Assembly: GCF_020829685.1 (NCBI RefSeq) | Contig: NZ_JAIVFR010000558.1 | Span: 1-5,069, forward strand | Reading direction: 5' to 3' | Length of the DNA stretch: 5,069 bases | Origin: Nostoc sp. CHAB 5715 | GTDB lineage: Bacteria; Cyanobacteriota; Cyanobacteriia; Cyanobacteriales; Nostocaceae | Shown: positions 1 to 4,982 of the stretch, piece by piece | How positions within the stretch are numbered: position 1 is the stretch's first letter | Layout: each line of letters starts with the position of its first letter | Program-made: the position numbers and the translations under genes | The notes under the pieces: generated by a model | Told to the model about the DNA's origin: nothing | Databases searched by the model: none | The model's input: the letters and a program-made list of their open reading frames with translations, nothing else

Positions 1-55
1 AAACTCTACCCACAAGGGGATACAGTTTTGATTACGAAAAATATTTATTTTAGTT

Positions 56-72
56 TCGCCCACCAGGGGCGA
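56..72. other. Short GC-rich hairpin, possible weak terminator
   Basis: TCGCCC (56-61) and GGGCGA (67-72) form a perfect 6-bp stem around a 5-base ACCAG loop. On the plus strand it is followed by GGTTTT. On the minus strand it is followed by an A/T-rich run that reaches a T-stretch only some 15 bases later. Neither side has the immediate U-tract of a strong intrinsic terminator, so this may be a decayed terminator or simply a fold in repeat-derived DNA. Confidence 0.3.
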
Positions 73-122
73 GGTTTTAACCAATATTCATCACCCACTC
101 GTACAGAATTCATGGCTTTTTT

Positions 123-147
123 CTGACTCCTGAGTTCTGAATTCTTC
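123..147. repeat. Cyanobacterial intergenic spacer repeat text
   Basis: This stretch is built from near-repeats of the words CTGA, CTCCTGA and TTCTGAATTCT. Low-complexity text of this kind recurs between genes in Nostoc-like genomes (general knowledge, not searched here). It lies directly downstream of the transposase relic's stop codon and encodes nothing visible. Confidence 0.35.
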
Positions 148-154
148 TCATAAA

Positions 155-307
155 TTAAGAAGCAAGAGGAATGGGCGAACATTTGATACCCTTACGAGCT
201 TGAGTAAGAACTTGAGCAATATAATTCCAAAGATCAATTTTCCTCAGACGACAAGTTTCAATACCATACGCGTGCTGCTCAAAGTGCATTGCCCCACAGA
301 TATTCAT
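155..307 (-). pseudogene. IS66-like transposase C-terminal relic
   Basis: A 50-codon minus-strand frame runs from an ATG at 307 to a TAA at 155-157. Its central part reads HAYGIETCRLRKIDLWNY, followed by IAQVLTQARKGIKCSPIP. The pattern of a T-C-R/K-L segment, a short basic stretch, an aromatic 'W-x-Y-I/L' and a terminal helix is what I recall from the last ~40 residues of IS66-family transposases. A complete enzyme of that family is about 450-550 residues, so over 90% is missing, including the whole catalytic core. Its first codons lie inside the putative IS end at 291-333, so the ATG is probably accidental and the relic looks like the product of a large internal deletion. The family call rests on pattern memory, not on a search; it could be the tail of another transposase family. 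Confidence 0.5.
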
Positions 308-333
308 AAAATGGAGGGACAGTGAAAAGTTAC
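291..333 (-). repeat. Putative IS end, copy 1 (43-bp direct repeat)
   Basis: Read on the minus strand, this starts GTAACTTTTCACTG and ends GTGGGGC. It matches 3276-3318 at 37 of 43 positions without gaps and in the same orientation. IS66-family inverted repeats typically begin with GTAA, and this copy abuts an IS66-like transposase relic on its inner side, so I read it as an insertion-sequence left end. No inverted partner end was found between 1 and 154, so the element is incomplete or extends outside the window. Confidence 0.55.
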
Positions 334-441
334 ATTAAAGTTAATCGTAATGGAATAAATCAAACTCTCACAGTTAAACCAGAACAATTACAGCGGTTGC
401 AGCTAAGTAACAATTCTTTTTGCAATAAACCATTTTTTTAA
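322..441 (+). CDS. Tiny open frame, unknown (possibly a truncated gene)
   Basis: A GTG at 322, preceded by GGAGGG at 313-318, opens a 39-residue frame ending in TAA at 439-441, 12 bases before the DUF3611 start. The product begins VKSYIKVNRNGINQTL and is polar, with no membrane helix and no family I recognise. The GTG and its apparent ribosome site both lie inside the IS end (291-333), and the spacing of 3 bases is too short to be a good site. A reasonable reading is that codons from about 334 onward are the tail of an older gene cut by the element. It may equally be a chance frame in this otherwise gene-poor stretch. I saw no convincing promoter for the downstream gene between 334 and 453. 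Confidence 0.25.
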   Translation: MKSYIKVNRNGINQTLTVKPEQLQRLQLSNNSFCNKPFF

Positions 442-453
442 TTCTCAGGGTAG

Positions 454-1029
454 ATGAATATGTCAAATCAATTAGGTTCCTACTTGTCAACACCAACTAA
501 ACAAAAATTCGCTGCTACTTTTCGCATAGTCAGCCGATTTGGCTTCTGGATACAGTTAGGATTAGGTGCTATTTCTGCAATTGCTTTGTTGTTTGCGATG
601 GTTAGTCGTAATATCGGCGTTCAAACAGGTAATGCAGGCATTGGTTTTGGTATATTTTTAGCTATTGTTGGGATTTTAGTACTGTGCTTTAGAGTGTATT
701 GGTCTTTCCGCTACAGACAATTGGCAAAACTTTTACAATTACCCAATAGTGACCTACATCCCAGGCGAGAAGATATAATCCAAGTCTTACAAATTGGACT
801 AATTGTTAGCTTAGTAGGATTGTTATTAGCTTTCTTGGCATCTGAAGTAAGCGTTGTAGTATTACTAGCAAAAGCTTTAGCCGAGCCTCAAGGAATAGCA
901 GTTTATAACCGACAAAATGTTATTCGCTCTTTGGATATTTTAGTAGTGTTAGCAAATGTCAATTTGATTGGCTCTCACTTAGTAGGAGGCGTCACTTCAC
1001 TTGGTCTACTTGAGTGGCTGGATCAGTAA
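454..1029 (+). CDS. DUF3611-family membrane protein
   Basis: A 191-residue integral membrane protein of unknown function. Four hydrophobic helices fall at about residues 29-51, 61-84, 108-131 and 159-183. The N-terminal ~28 residues are polar and positively charged, and the cytoplasm-like loop between helices 2 and 3 (85-107) is basic. The C-terminal block around RQNVIRSLDILVVLANVN and the following G-S-H-L-V-G-G are the features I associate with DUF3611, a family found across cyanobacteria and in plants (probably plastid-targeted there). The start could be the ATG at 454 or the one at 460; neither has a strong ribosome site, the nearest purine run being CAGGG at 446-450. The gene is more AT-rich than its neighbours and contains no HIP1 octamer. 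It ends only 4 bases before the probable start of the ion channel gene, so the two are likely co-transcribed. Confidence 0.8.
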   Translation: MNMSNQLGSYLSTPTKQKFAATFRIVSRFGFWIQLGLGAISAIALLFAMVSRNIGVQTGNAGIGFGIFLAIVGILVLCFRVYWSFRYRQLAKLLQLPNSDLHPRREDIIQVLQIGLIVSLVGLLLAFLASEVSVVVLLAKALAEPQGIAVYNRQNVIRSLDILVVLANVNLIGSHLVGGVTSLGLLEWLDQ

Positions 1030-1033
1030 TAGA

Positions 1034-1846
1034 ATGAACAACCTGAGCACACCTGAAAAACAGGCACTTAATCAAGAACGACGCGAGGTTTTGCAACAGA
1101 TTGAAGACTGGATGGAAACGCCAATGCTGCTGCTCGGCTTGGCGTGGCTGGCGCTGTTTGTTATCGAGTTGATCTGGGGTTTAAGTCCGTTGCTCGAAGT
1201 TCTTGGAACAGTGATTTGGATAATTTTTATATTAGAGTTTACGCTCAAATTTACTCTGGCTCCACGCAAGTTGGTTTATTTCAAAAGTAATTGGTTAACT
1301 GCGATCGCCCTCATCTTACCAGCATTACGCATTTTCCGACTTACACGTGTATTACGAGTGTTAAGTACGGCACGAGCTAGCCGGGGAATTCAGTTAGTAC
1401 GTGTGCTGACACGTACTAATCGGGGTATGCGATCGCTAAGTGCAAGCTTAGGTCGTCGCGGTTTTGGCTACGTTGTGGCGCTAACGCTAGTTATTACCCT
1501 AGTGGGAGCCGCAGGGATGTATACGTTTGAAAGCAATACCCCGAATGGGAGTGGTCTGAACGACTACGGCACCGCGCTATGGTGGACGGCTATGCTCATG
1601 ACCACACTCGGATCAGAATACTGGCCGCAGACTCCAGAAGGGCGAGTGCTTTGCTTCATTTTAGCGCTGTATGCTTTCGCTGTATTTGGCTACTTGACTG
1701 CGGCGATCGCTACATTCTTTTTAGGTCGAGATGCCGAAAATGACTCAGCAGAGATCGCAGGTGCTAAATCTATCAAAGCTCTCCATGCTGAGATTGCCGC
1801 TTTGCGTGCTGATATTCAAGCATTATCTCGTCACAAAGAAGAGTGA
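1034..1846 (+). CDS. Voltage-gated-type ion channel with non-canonical filter
   Basis: A 270-residue six-helix channel subunit of the ion-transport (VIC) superfamily, expected to form tetramers in the plasma or thylakoid membrane. S1 is near residues 31-50, S2 56-75 (with E68 and K72), S3 86-98, and S4 holds arginines at every third position (R99, R102, R105, R108). S5 is 145-165, the pore helix and filter 178-198, and S6 205-230. A charged, heptad-like tail (238-268) could be a coiled coil for assembly. The filter reads TTLGSEYWP (190-198), where potassium channels have TVGYGD. Ion selectivity therefore cannot be assumed to be potassium. I chose the ATG at 1034 because it lies 4 bases after the DUF3611 stop and opens a natural polar N-terminus; the earlier ATG at 1001 would overlap DUF3611 by 29 bases. 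No strong ribosome site is visible, so translational coupling to DUF3611 is plausible. Confidence 0.85.
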   Translation: MNNLSTPEKQALNQERREVLQQIEDWMETPMLLLGLAWLALFVIELIWGLSPLLEVLGTVIWIIFILEFTLKFTLAPRKLVYFKSNWLTAIALILPALRIFRLTRVLRVLSTARASRGIQLVRVLTRTNRGMRSLSASLGRRGFGYVVALTLVITLVGAAGMYTFESNTPNGSGLNDYGTALWWTAMLMTTLGSEYWPQTPEGRVLCFILALYAFAVFGYLTAAIATFFLGRDAENDSAEIAGAKSIKALHAEIAALRADIQALSRHKEE

Positions 1847-1907
1847 AGTTTTGCAATTAAGAGAATCAAATTAGCGTTGTTAAGTTTGCTAGGAGTGTTA
1901 GGTTCAA

Positions 1908-1927
1908 GGGATTGGGGACTGGGAACT
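1908..1927. repeat. G-rich spacer repeat between convergent genes
   Basis: GGGATTGGGGACTGGGAACT is typical cyanobacterial filler text, degenerate from the same GGGGA/GT family as the tandem array at 4953-4979. It lies in the 90-base gap between the stops of the converging channel gene and the TIGR02588 gene. I saw no convincing terminator hairpin in that gap. Confidence 0.45.
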
Positions 1928-1936
1928 ACTCAAAGG

Positions 1937-2323
1937 TTAAGGTTTTTCAAAGCTCAGAACCCGTGCCTGCAACTGTTGTCCGGTACGTGGGTCAGTTTGA
2001 AATGTCACCCAACCTTCACGGGTGGAGTGGCGCGCAAGTAAAGCGATCGCCAATTCACGACTCTCTTGTTCCTTACCGTCGTTTTCGAGGACGACTTCAA
2101 TATGGACACCTTCAGCTGTCTTGTCGCCACGATTAGTTACTGACACAGGAACAAGGAAGTAGTTTAGTTGCGGCCGCGGTGTACCCAGATGAAACTCGAT
2201 ACTGGGCGGTGCATTACCTGACGTGGCTGCATCGTAAACCAGATACCCCAGCGTACTCGCCACGAGGACGAGACTAGCGGCAAAGACGATCCACTCTAGC
2301 CAATTCTTTTGCAGGTTTTTCAT
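1937..2323 (-). CDS. TIGR02588-family membrane-anchored protein
   Basis: A 128-residue protein of unknown function and second gene of a two-gene operon. One hydrophobic helix (about residues 11-30, WIVFAASLVLVASTLGYLVY) follows a short basic N-terminus, predicting a single-pass anchor. The remaining ~95 residues would lie outside the membrane and look beta-rich, with alternating patterns such as FLVPVSVTNRGDKTAEGVHI that recall an immunoglobulin-like or CARDB-like fold (inference). I recall TIGR02588 as a family consistently paired with TIGR02587, which is exactly the arrangement here. I chose the ATG at 2323 because it overlaps the upstream stop as ATGA and directly precedes the anchor; a longer in-frame start at 2395 would add 24 unlikely residues inside the neighbour gene. 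A GGGAGG sits 11 bases upstream of the chosen start, a somewhat long but usable spacing. Confidence 0.8.
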   Translation of the reverse strand: MKNLQKNWLEWIVFAASLVLVASTLGYLVYDAATSGNAPPSIEFHLGTPRPQLNYFLVPVSVTNRGDKTAEGVHIEVVLENDGKEQESRELAIALLARHSTREGWVTFQTDPRTGQQLQARVLSFEKP

Positions 2324-3198
2324 TGCAGTAATAGCCTCCCAGCAGCAGCGCCCAGTGTAGCAGGCAGTCCCAGAACGACCATTTCTGCTAGGCAAATGAT
2401 GGGTGCCATACCGTCAAAGCGCCCATAGAACCAGAGAATTACAGCGGAGGTGAGCAGTGCGATCGCATATGTCACAACAATACCAAAGACGAGGGTCTTA
2501 ATGCCGCTGGTCTGGTTAAGCCGCCGCGTGCTTGTGAAGTCGCTATAAAAGAGTATGAGTGCGCCCACGAGCATCGAGAAGAGTGCCAAACCTAGCAGTC
2601 TCTCTGAGGCGGTTTCGCTAGCAATAATCACAATTTCTTCCGTCGGTGCTACGTTGTTAGCAAAGAGGACGGCACCACAGACAGCGATCGTCAATTGTCC
2701 ACCAAATTCGCCCTTGTTTTGTGTGAGAAACGGCTTTGGCTCTGAGTCATTTTCCATGCCTGTATCACCCTTTTGATCGCCCTCACCACCACCCAGTTGA
2801 GCAGTACCAACGGAAACGCCGATCGCAACGGTCATCGCTTCAATGAGGATTTTGCTGACGATTTCGTTGAGCGTCATGCCGAAGGTGATCTGACCCAGCA
2901 GCCAGAGAACAACTGCGGCGATCAGCAAACCCAGTCCCATCTCTTCGACGGAATCAACCGCCACCTCAACAGAACTGGCATTGCACCGCAGACCGCCATA
3001 GCGGTTGTATCCCAGTAGCAGGGTGAAGGTGGCAAGAACGTAGATGAGTAAGCCCAAGGGAGGCATGGTAAAGTTAGCTCGCCATACCTCCATCGTGTAG
3101 AGTAGGGGCAAACTGAATATCAGCCCTCCAGCAATGCCCCGCAAGTATTGTTGAAGCGATCGCTTGAGCGATCGCTCTTTCCCAATTTGGCGATTCAT
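2320..3198 (-). CDS. TIGR02587 / DUF2391 integral membrane protein
   Basis: A 292-residue polytopic membrane protein of unknown function, first gene of the pair with TIGR02588. After a basic N-terminus rich in R and K (residues 3-20), hydrophobic segments lie at about 21-39, 47-65, 87-105, 113-133, 168-183, 201-218, 236-257 and 265-290. That is seven or eight spans, and the family is described as spanning about seven times. A long glycine- and acid-rich hydrophilic loop (136-166) splits the protein, and the following NNVAPTEEIVII segment looks like a conserved functional patch. Its stop overlaps the TIGR02588 start by 4 bases, implying translational coupling and probably a complex. The ATG at 3198 has no clear ribosome site. 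Two HIP1 sites near the start encode the repeated ERSL/KRSL residues. Transport or sensing is conceivable but nothing in the sequence proves it. Confidence 0.82.
   Translation of the reverse strand: MNRQIGKERSLKRSLQQYLRGIAGGLIFSLPLLYTMEVWRANFTMPPLGLLIYVLATFTLLLGYNRYGGLRCNASSVEVAVDSVEEMGLGLLIAAVVLWLLGQITFGMTLNEIVSKILIEAMTVAIGVSVGTAQLGGGEGDQKGDTGMENDSEPKPFLTQNKGEFGGQLTIAVCGAVLFANNVAPTEEIVIIASETASERLLGLALFSMLVGALILFYSDFTSTRRLNQTSGIKTLVFGIVVTYAIALLTSAVILWFYGRFDGMAPIICLAEMVVLGLPATLGAAAGRLLLQ
3156..3175. repeat. Twin HIP1 octamers in the TIGR02587 start region
   Basis: Two perfect GCGATCGC palindromes (3156-3163 and 3168-3175) sit 12 bases apart, each embedded in the 10-base palindrome AGCGATCGCT. 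They lie within codons 8-15 of the TIGR02587 gene and encode ERSLKRSL. HIP1 is a highly iterated cyanobacterial motif. Other perfect copies in this window start at 1301, 1429, 1703, 2043, 2459, 3499 and 4374; none occurs before 1301. Confidence 0.9.
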
Positions 3199-3275
3199 AG
3201 GAATTACAAAAGCGCAATATGCTTTCCCATGACTTTATACCCAGTTTACTATACGGATGTTACCCAAATTTTATC

Positions 3276-3318
3276 GCCCCACAGGTATCAATCAAATGGG
3301 GGGAGAGTGAAAAGTTAC
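3276..3318 (-). repeat. Putative IS end, copy 2 (43-bp direct repeat)
   Basis: On the minus strand this reads GTAACTTTTCACTCTCC at its outer tip and GTGGGGC at its inner side. It is the same 43-base sequence as 291-333 with six mismatches. Its outer tip coincides exactly with the point where the DJ-1/PfpI reading frame loses its family sequence. That independently supports its being the terminus of an inserted element. Inward, from 3199 to 3275, no transposase sequence or opposite end is visible, so only a solo end remains, between the damaged gene and the TIGR02587 start. Confidence 0.6.
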
Positions 3319-3644
3319 CCCAGATGTGCGAGAATTAATGCGCCAGAGCATTGCGATCCAATGAGTTACTGTGTAGGATCAAGCTGAAATGCGGAAATAA
3401 TTCCTGCATTTTGAACAACCTCCCGCGTATGGATACCACTACCGAACAATACAACATCTGCGTTGTTAGCAAATTCTAAAGGTTGTTGTGCCTGAATAGC
3501 GATCGCATTCATTGAGGTAACTTGTTTGGTGGGGCTGACAATCTGAACTTTCCAGTTCCATTGCTTGATCCGGTTAAGAATCGTCAATGTCACAAAGGTG
3601 TCGATCTCGTTGAAACCATCAAATGTTACTAAAGCAATATTCAT
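3319..3644 (-). pseudogene. DJ-1/PfpI-family protein, broken by stop and IS end
   Basis: The frame starts at an ATG at 3644 with an excellent AAAGGAG ribosome site overlapping the transporter's stop codon, so it was the second gene of that operon. The first 92 residues match the N-terminal half of a DJ-1/PfpI (class I glutamine amidotransferase-like) domain: a first strand MNIALVTFDGFNEID carrying the conserved acidic E13, then strands ending VVLFGSG (64-70). A TAA at 3366-3368 follows DPTQ. Past it the same frame reads LIGSQCSGALILAHLG, the family's nucleophile elbow, with the cysteine codon at 3348-3350. Family sequence then stops at the IS end at 3318. Family members are usually around 190-230 residues, so about half is gone. 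A single C-to-T change (CAA to TAA) would explain the stop. The surviving 92-residue product lacks the catalytic cysteine and is unlikely to work. Confidence 0.85.
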
Positions 3645-3652
3645 AAACTCCT

Positions 3653-4942
3653 TTATTTAGAGATAGCTAACTGTGCATCTGTTTTGCCAGGACTTTGACC
3701 AATTTGCAGTACACAAACTGCGGCAATCAGACAGAGAACGCCTGATAAAATAAACGCTTGTAAATAACTACCTGTCCAAGTTCTCAACACTCCGGCTCCG
3801 AATGCTGCTGTGGCTGCACCGAGCTGGTGTCCTGCTACAATCCAACCGAACATCACGCCGACATTTTCTTTACCGAAGACGTTGGCAACAAGACGGACTG
3901 TTGGTGGTACAGTGGCAATCCAATCAAGTCCATAGAAGACGGCGAAAATAGAAAGTCCATAGAAGGAAAAGTTGAAACTGAAGGGCAAAAAAATCAAAGA
4001 CAAACCCCGTAGCCCGTAGTACCAAAACAATAAGTAGCGATTGTTATAGCGATCAGATAGCCAACCGGACATAGTAGTTCCAAAAAAATCGAATAGTCCC
4101 ATGATTGCCAAAAGACCAGCAGCCTTGACTTCAGGGATACCGTGGTCAATACAAGCAGGAATCAGATGAGTACCAATTAACCCATTTGTGCTTGCACCAC
4201 AGATAAAAAAGCTACCAAATAACAGCCAGAAGTCTCGATTACGCATTCCCAGCCAGAGGGCGTTAAGAGTGGAAGCGATGGAATTTGCTCTAGGCTGTAA
4301 CACTTCCACAGTTTCGCTGTTGTCGCCAAAGGGTCGCAAACCGACATCCACCGGACGATCGCGCATAAAAATAGCGATCGCTGGAATAATTAGAAGTGCT
4401 GCACCAGTGAGAATCAGAGCCGCAGTTCGCCATCCAAAGCGATCGGCTACTGAGGCCAGCATCGGCAGAAACACTAGTTGCCCCGTCGCAGTACTGGCAG
4501 TCAGGATGCCCAGAACTAAACCCCGCTTTTCAAAAAACCAGCGATTGACAACAATAGCACCCAAAACCAGGGCGATAACTCCGCTACCACAACCGACAAC
4601 TACACCCCACAGCAAAACTAGCTGCCAGGAGGCTGACATCAAAGTAGTTAAACCGACACCGAGAGCAATGACAGCAAGTGAGAACACCATCATCCGGCGA
4701 ATGCCGATCCGCTCCATAACTGTGGCAGCAAAAGGGCCAATCAGTCCGTAGAGTACTAAGTTAATGGAGATTGCCAAAGATATAGTTGCTCTACTCCAGC
4801 CAAACTCCTGTTCGAGAGGCACTATAAAAACTCCAGGAGCAGAGCGAATTCCGGCTGCTACTAGCAATGCTAAGAATGTTAAACCAGCTACGATCCAGGC
4901 ATAGTGGAACGAACGACGCGCTAGGGAGGAGGGTAAGGACAT
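3653..4942 (-). CDS. Major facilitator superfamily transporter
   Basis: A full-length 429-residue secondary transporter with 12 predicted membrane helices and a hydrophilic central loop at about 196-235. The loop after helix 2 carries a motif-A-like GPFAATVMERIGIRR (69-83), and the second half has its counterpart GWLSDRYNNR (293-302). NRWFFEKRGLVLGI (133-146), between helices 4 and 5, and the late FGWIVAGHQLGAA (365-377) resemble the MFS branch that includes oxalate/formate and monocarboxylate carriers. The substrate cannot be read from the sequence. The ATG at 4942 is the natural start because residues 1-13 form the usual short polar lead before helix 1. There is no ribosome site, since the upstream DNA is a C-rich repeat on this strand. 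The DJ-1/PfpI relic begins 8 bases after its stop, so the two formed an operon. The gene itself appears intact. Confidence 0.88.
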   Translation of the reverse strand: MSLPSSLARRSFHYAWIVAGLTFLALLVAAGIRSAPGVFIVPLEQEFGWSRATISLAISINLVLYGLIGPFAATVMERIGIRRMMVFSLAVIALGVGLTTLMSASWQLVLLWGVVVGCGSGVIALVLGAIVVNRWFFEKRGLVLGILTASTATGQLVFLPMLASVADRFGWRTAALILTGAALLIIPAIAIFMRDRPVDVGLRPFGDNSETVEVLQPRANSIASTLNALWLGMRNRDFWLLFGSFFICGASTNGLIGTHLIPACIDHGIPEVKAAGLLAIMGLFDFFGTTMSGWLSDRYNNRYLLFWYYGLRGLSLIFLPFSFNFSFYGLSIFAVFYGLDWIATVPPTVRLVANVFGKENVGVMFGWIVAGHQLGAATAAFGAGVLRTWTGSYLQAFILSGVLCLIAAVCVLQIGQSPGKTDAQLAISK

Positions 4943-4952
4943 GAGTAGTGGG

Positions 4953-4979
4953 TGGGGAGTGGGGAGTGGGGAGTGGGGG
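4953..4979. repeat. TGGGGAG heptamer tandem array (STRR-type)
   Basis: Three perfect TGGGGAG heptamers (4953-4973) are followed by a partial fourth (4974-4979). This is a short tandemly repeated sequence of the type scattered through heterocyst-forming cyanobacteria. The plus strand contains four runs of at least four G with 3-base spacers, which fits a G-quadruplex motif. It begins 11 bases upstream of the transporter's ATG, so the 5' leader of that mRNA would be C-rich and lack a purine ribosome site. It also sits where the polyketide-synthase-like relic loses its family sequence, suggesting repeat text was inserted or expanded at that junction. Confidence 0.9.
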
Positions 4980-4982
4980 AAG

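Noticed and set aside
1001..1033. Upstream start for the channel gene at 1001, adding 11 residues.
   Set aside because: It would overlap the end of DUF3611 by 29 bases, while the ATG at 1034 sits 4 bases after the stop and gives a natural N-terminus.
1847..1936. Search for a bidirectional terminator between the convergent channel and TIGR02588 genes.
   Set aside because: No stem of useful length with an adjacent T-run was found; only G-rich filler text is present.
1912..2136. A 74-codon plus-strand frame opposite TIGR02588.
   Set aside because: It begins in filler repeat and runs antisense to the better-supported TIGR02588 gene; no recognisable protein pattern.
2324..2395. Extended start for TIGR02588 at 2395.
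   Set aside because: The extra 24 residues are cysteine/glycine/arginine-rich text inside the TIGR02587 coding region; the ATGA overlap start at 2323 is much better supported.
2555..3018. Two plus-strand frames (2555-2776 and 2773-3018) opposite TIGR02587, overlapping as ATGA.
   Set aside because: The overlap imitates an operon, but both are antisense to a coherent multi-helix protein and have shadow-like composition.
291..3318. The two 43-bp repeats considered as CRISPR repeats or phage attachment sites.
   Set aside because: There are only two copies about 3 kb apart, with no spacer array, integrase or tRNA nearby. The GTAA tip and the adjacent transposase relic fit an insertion-sequence end better.
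4188..4751. A 187-codon plus-strand frame opposite the MFS gene.
   Set aside because: It is antisense to a well-supported transporter, and its composition (rich in R, T, P, S and I) is typical of a shadow of membrane-protein codons.
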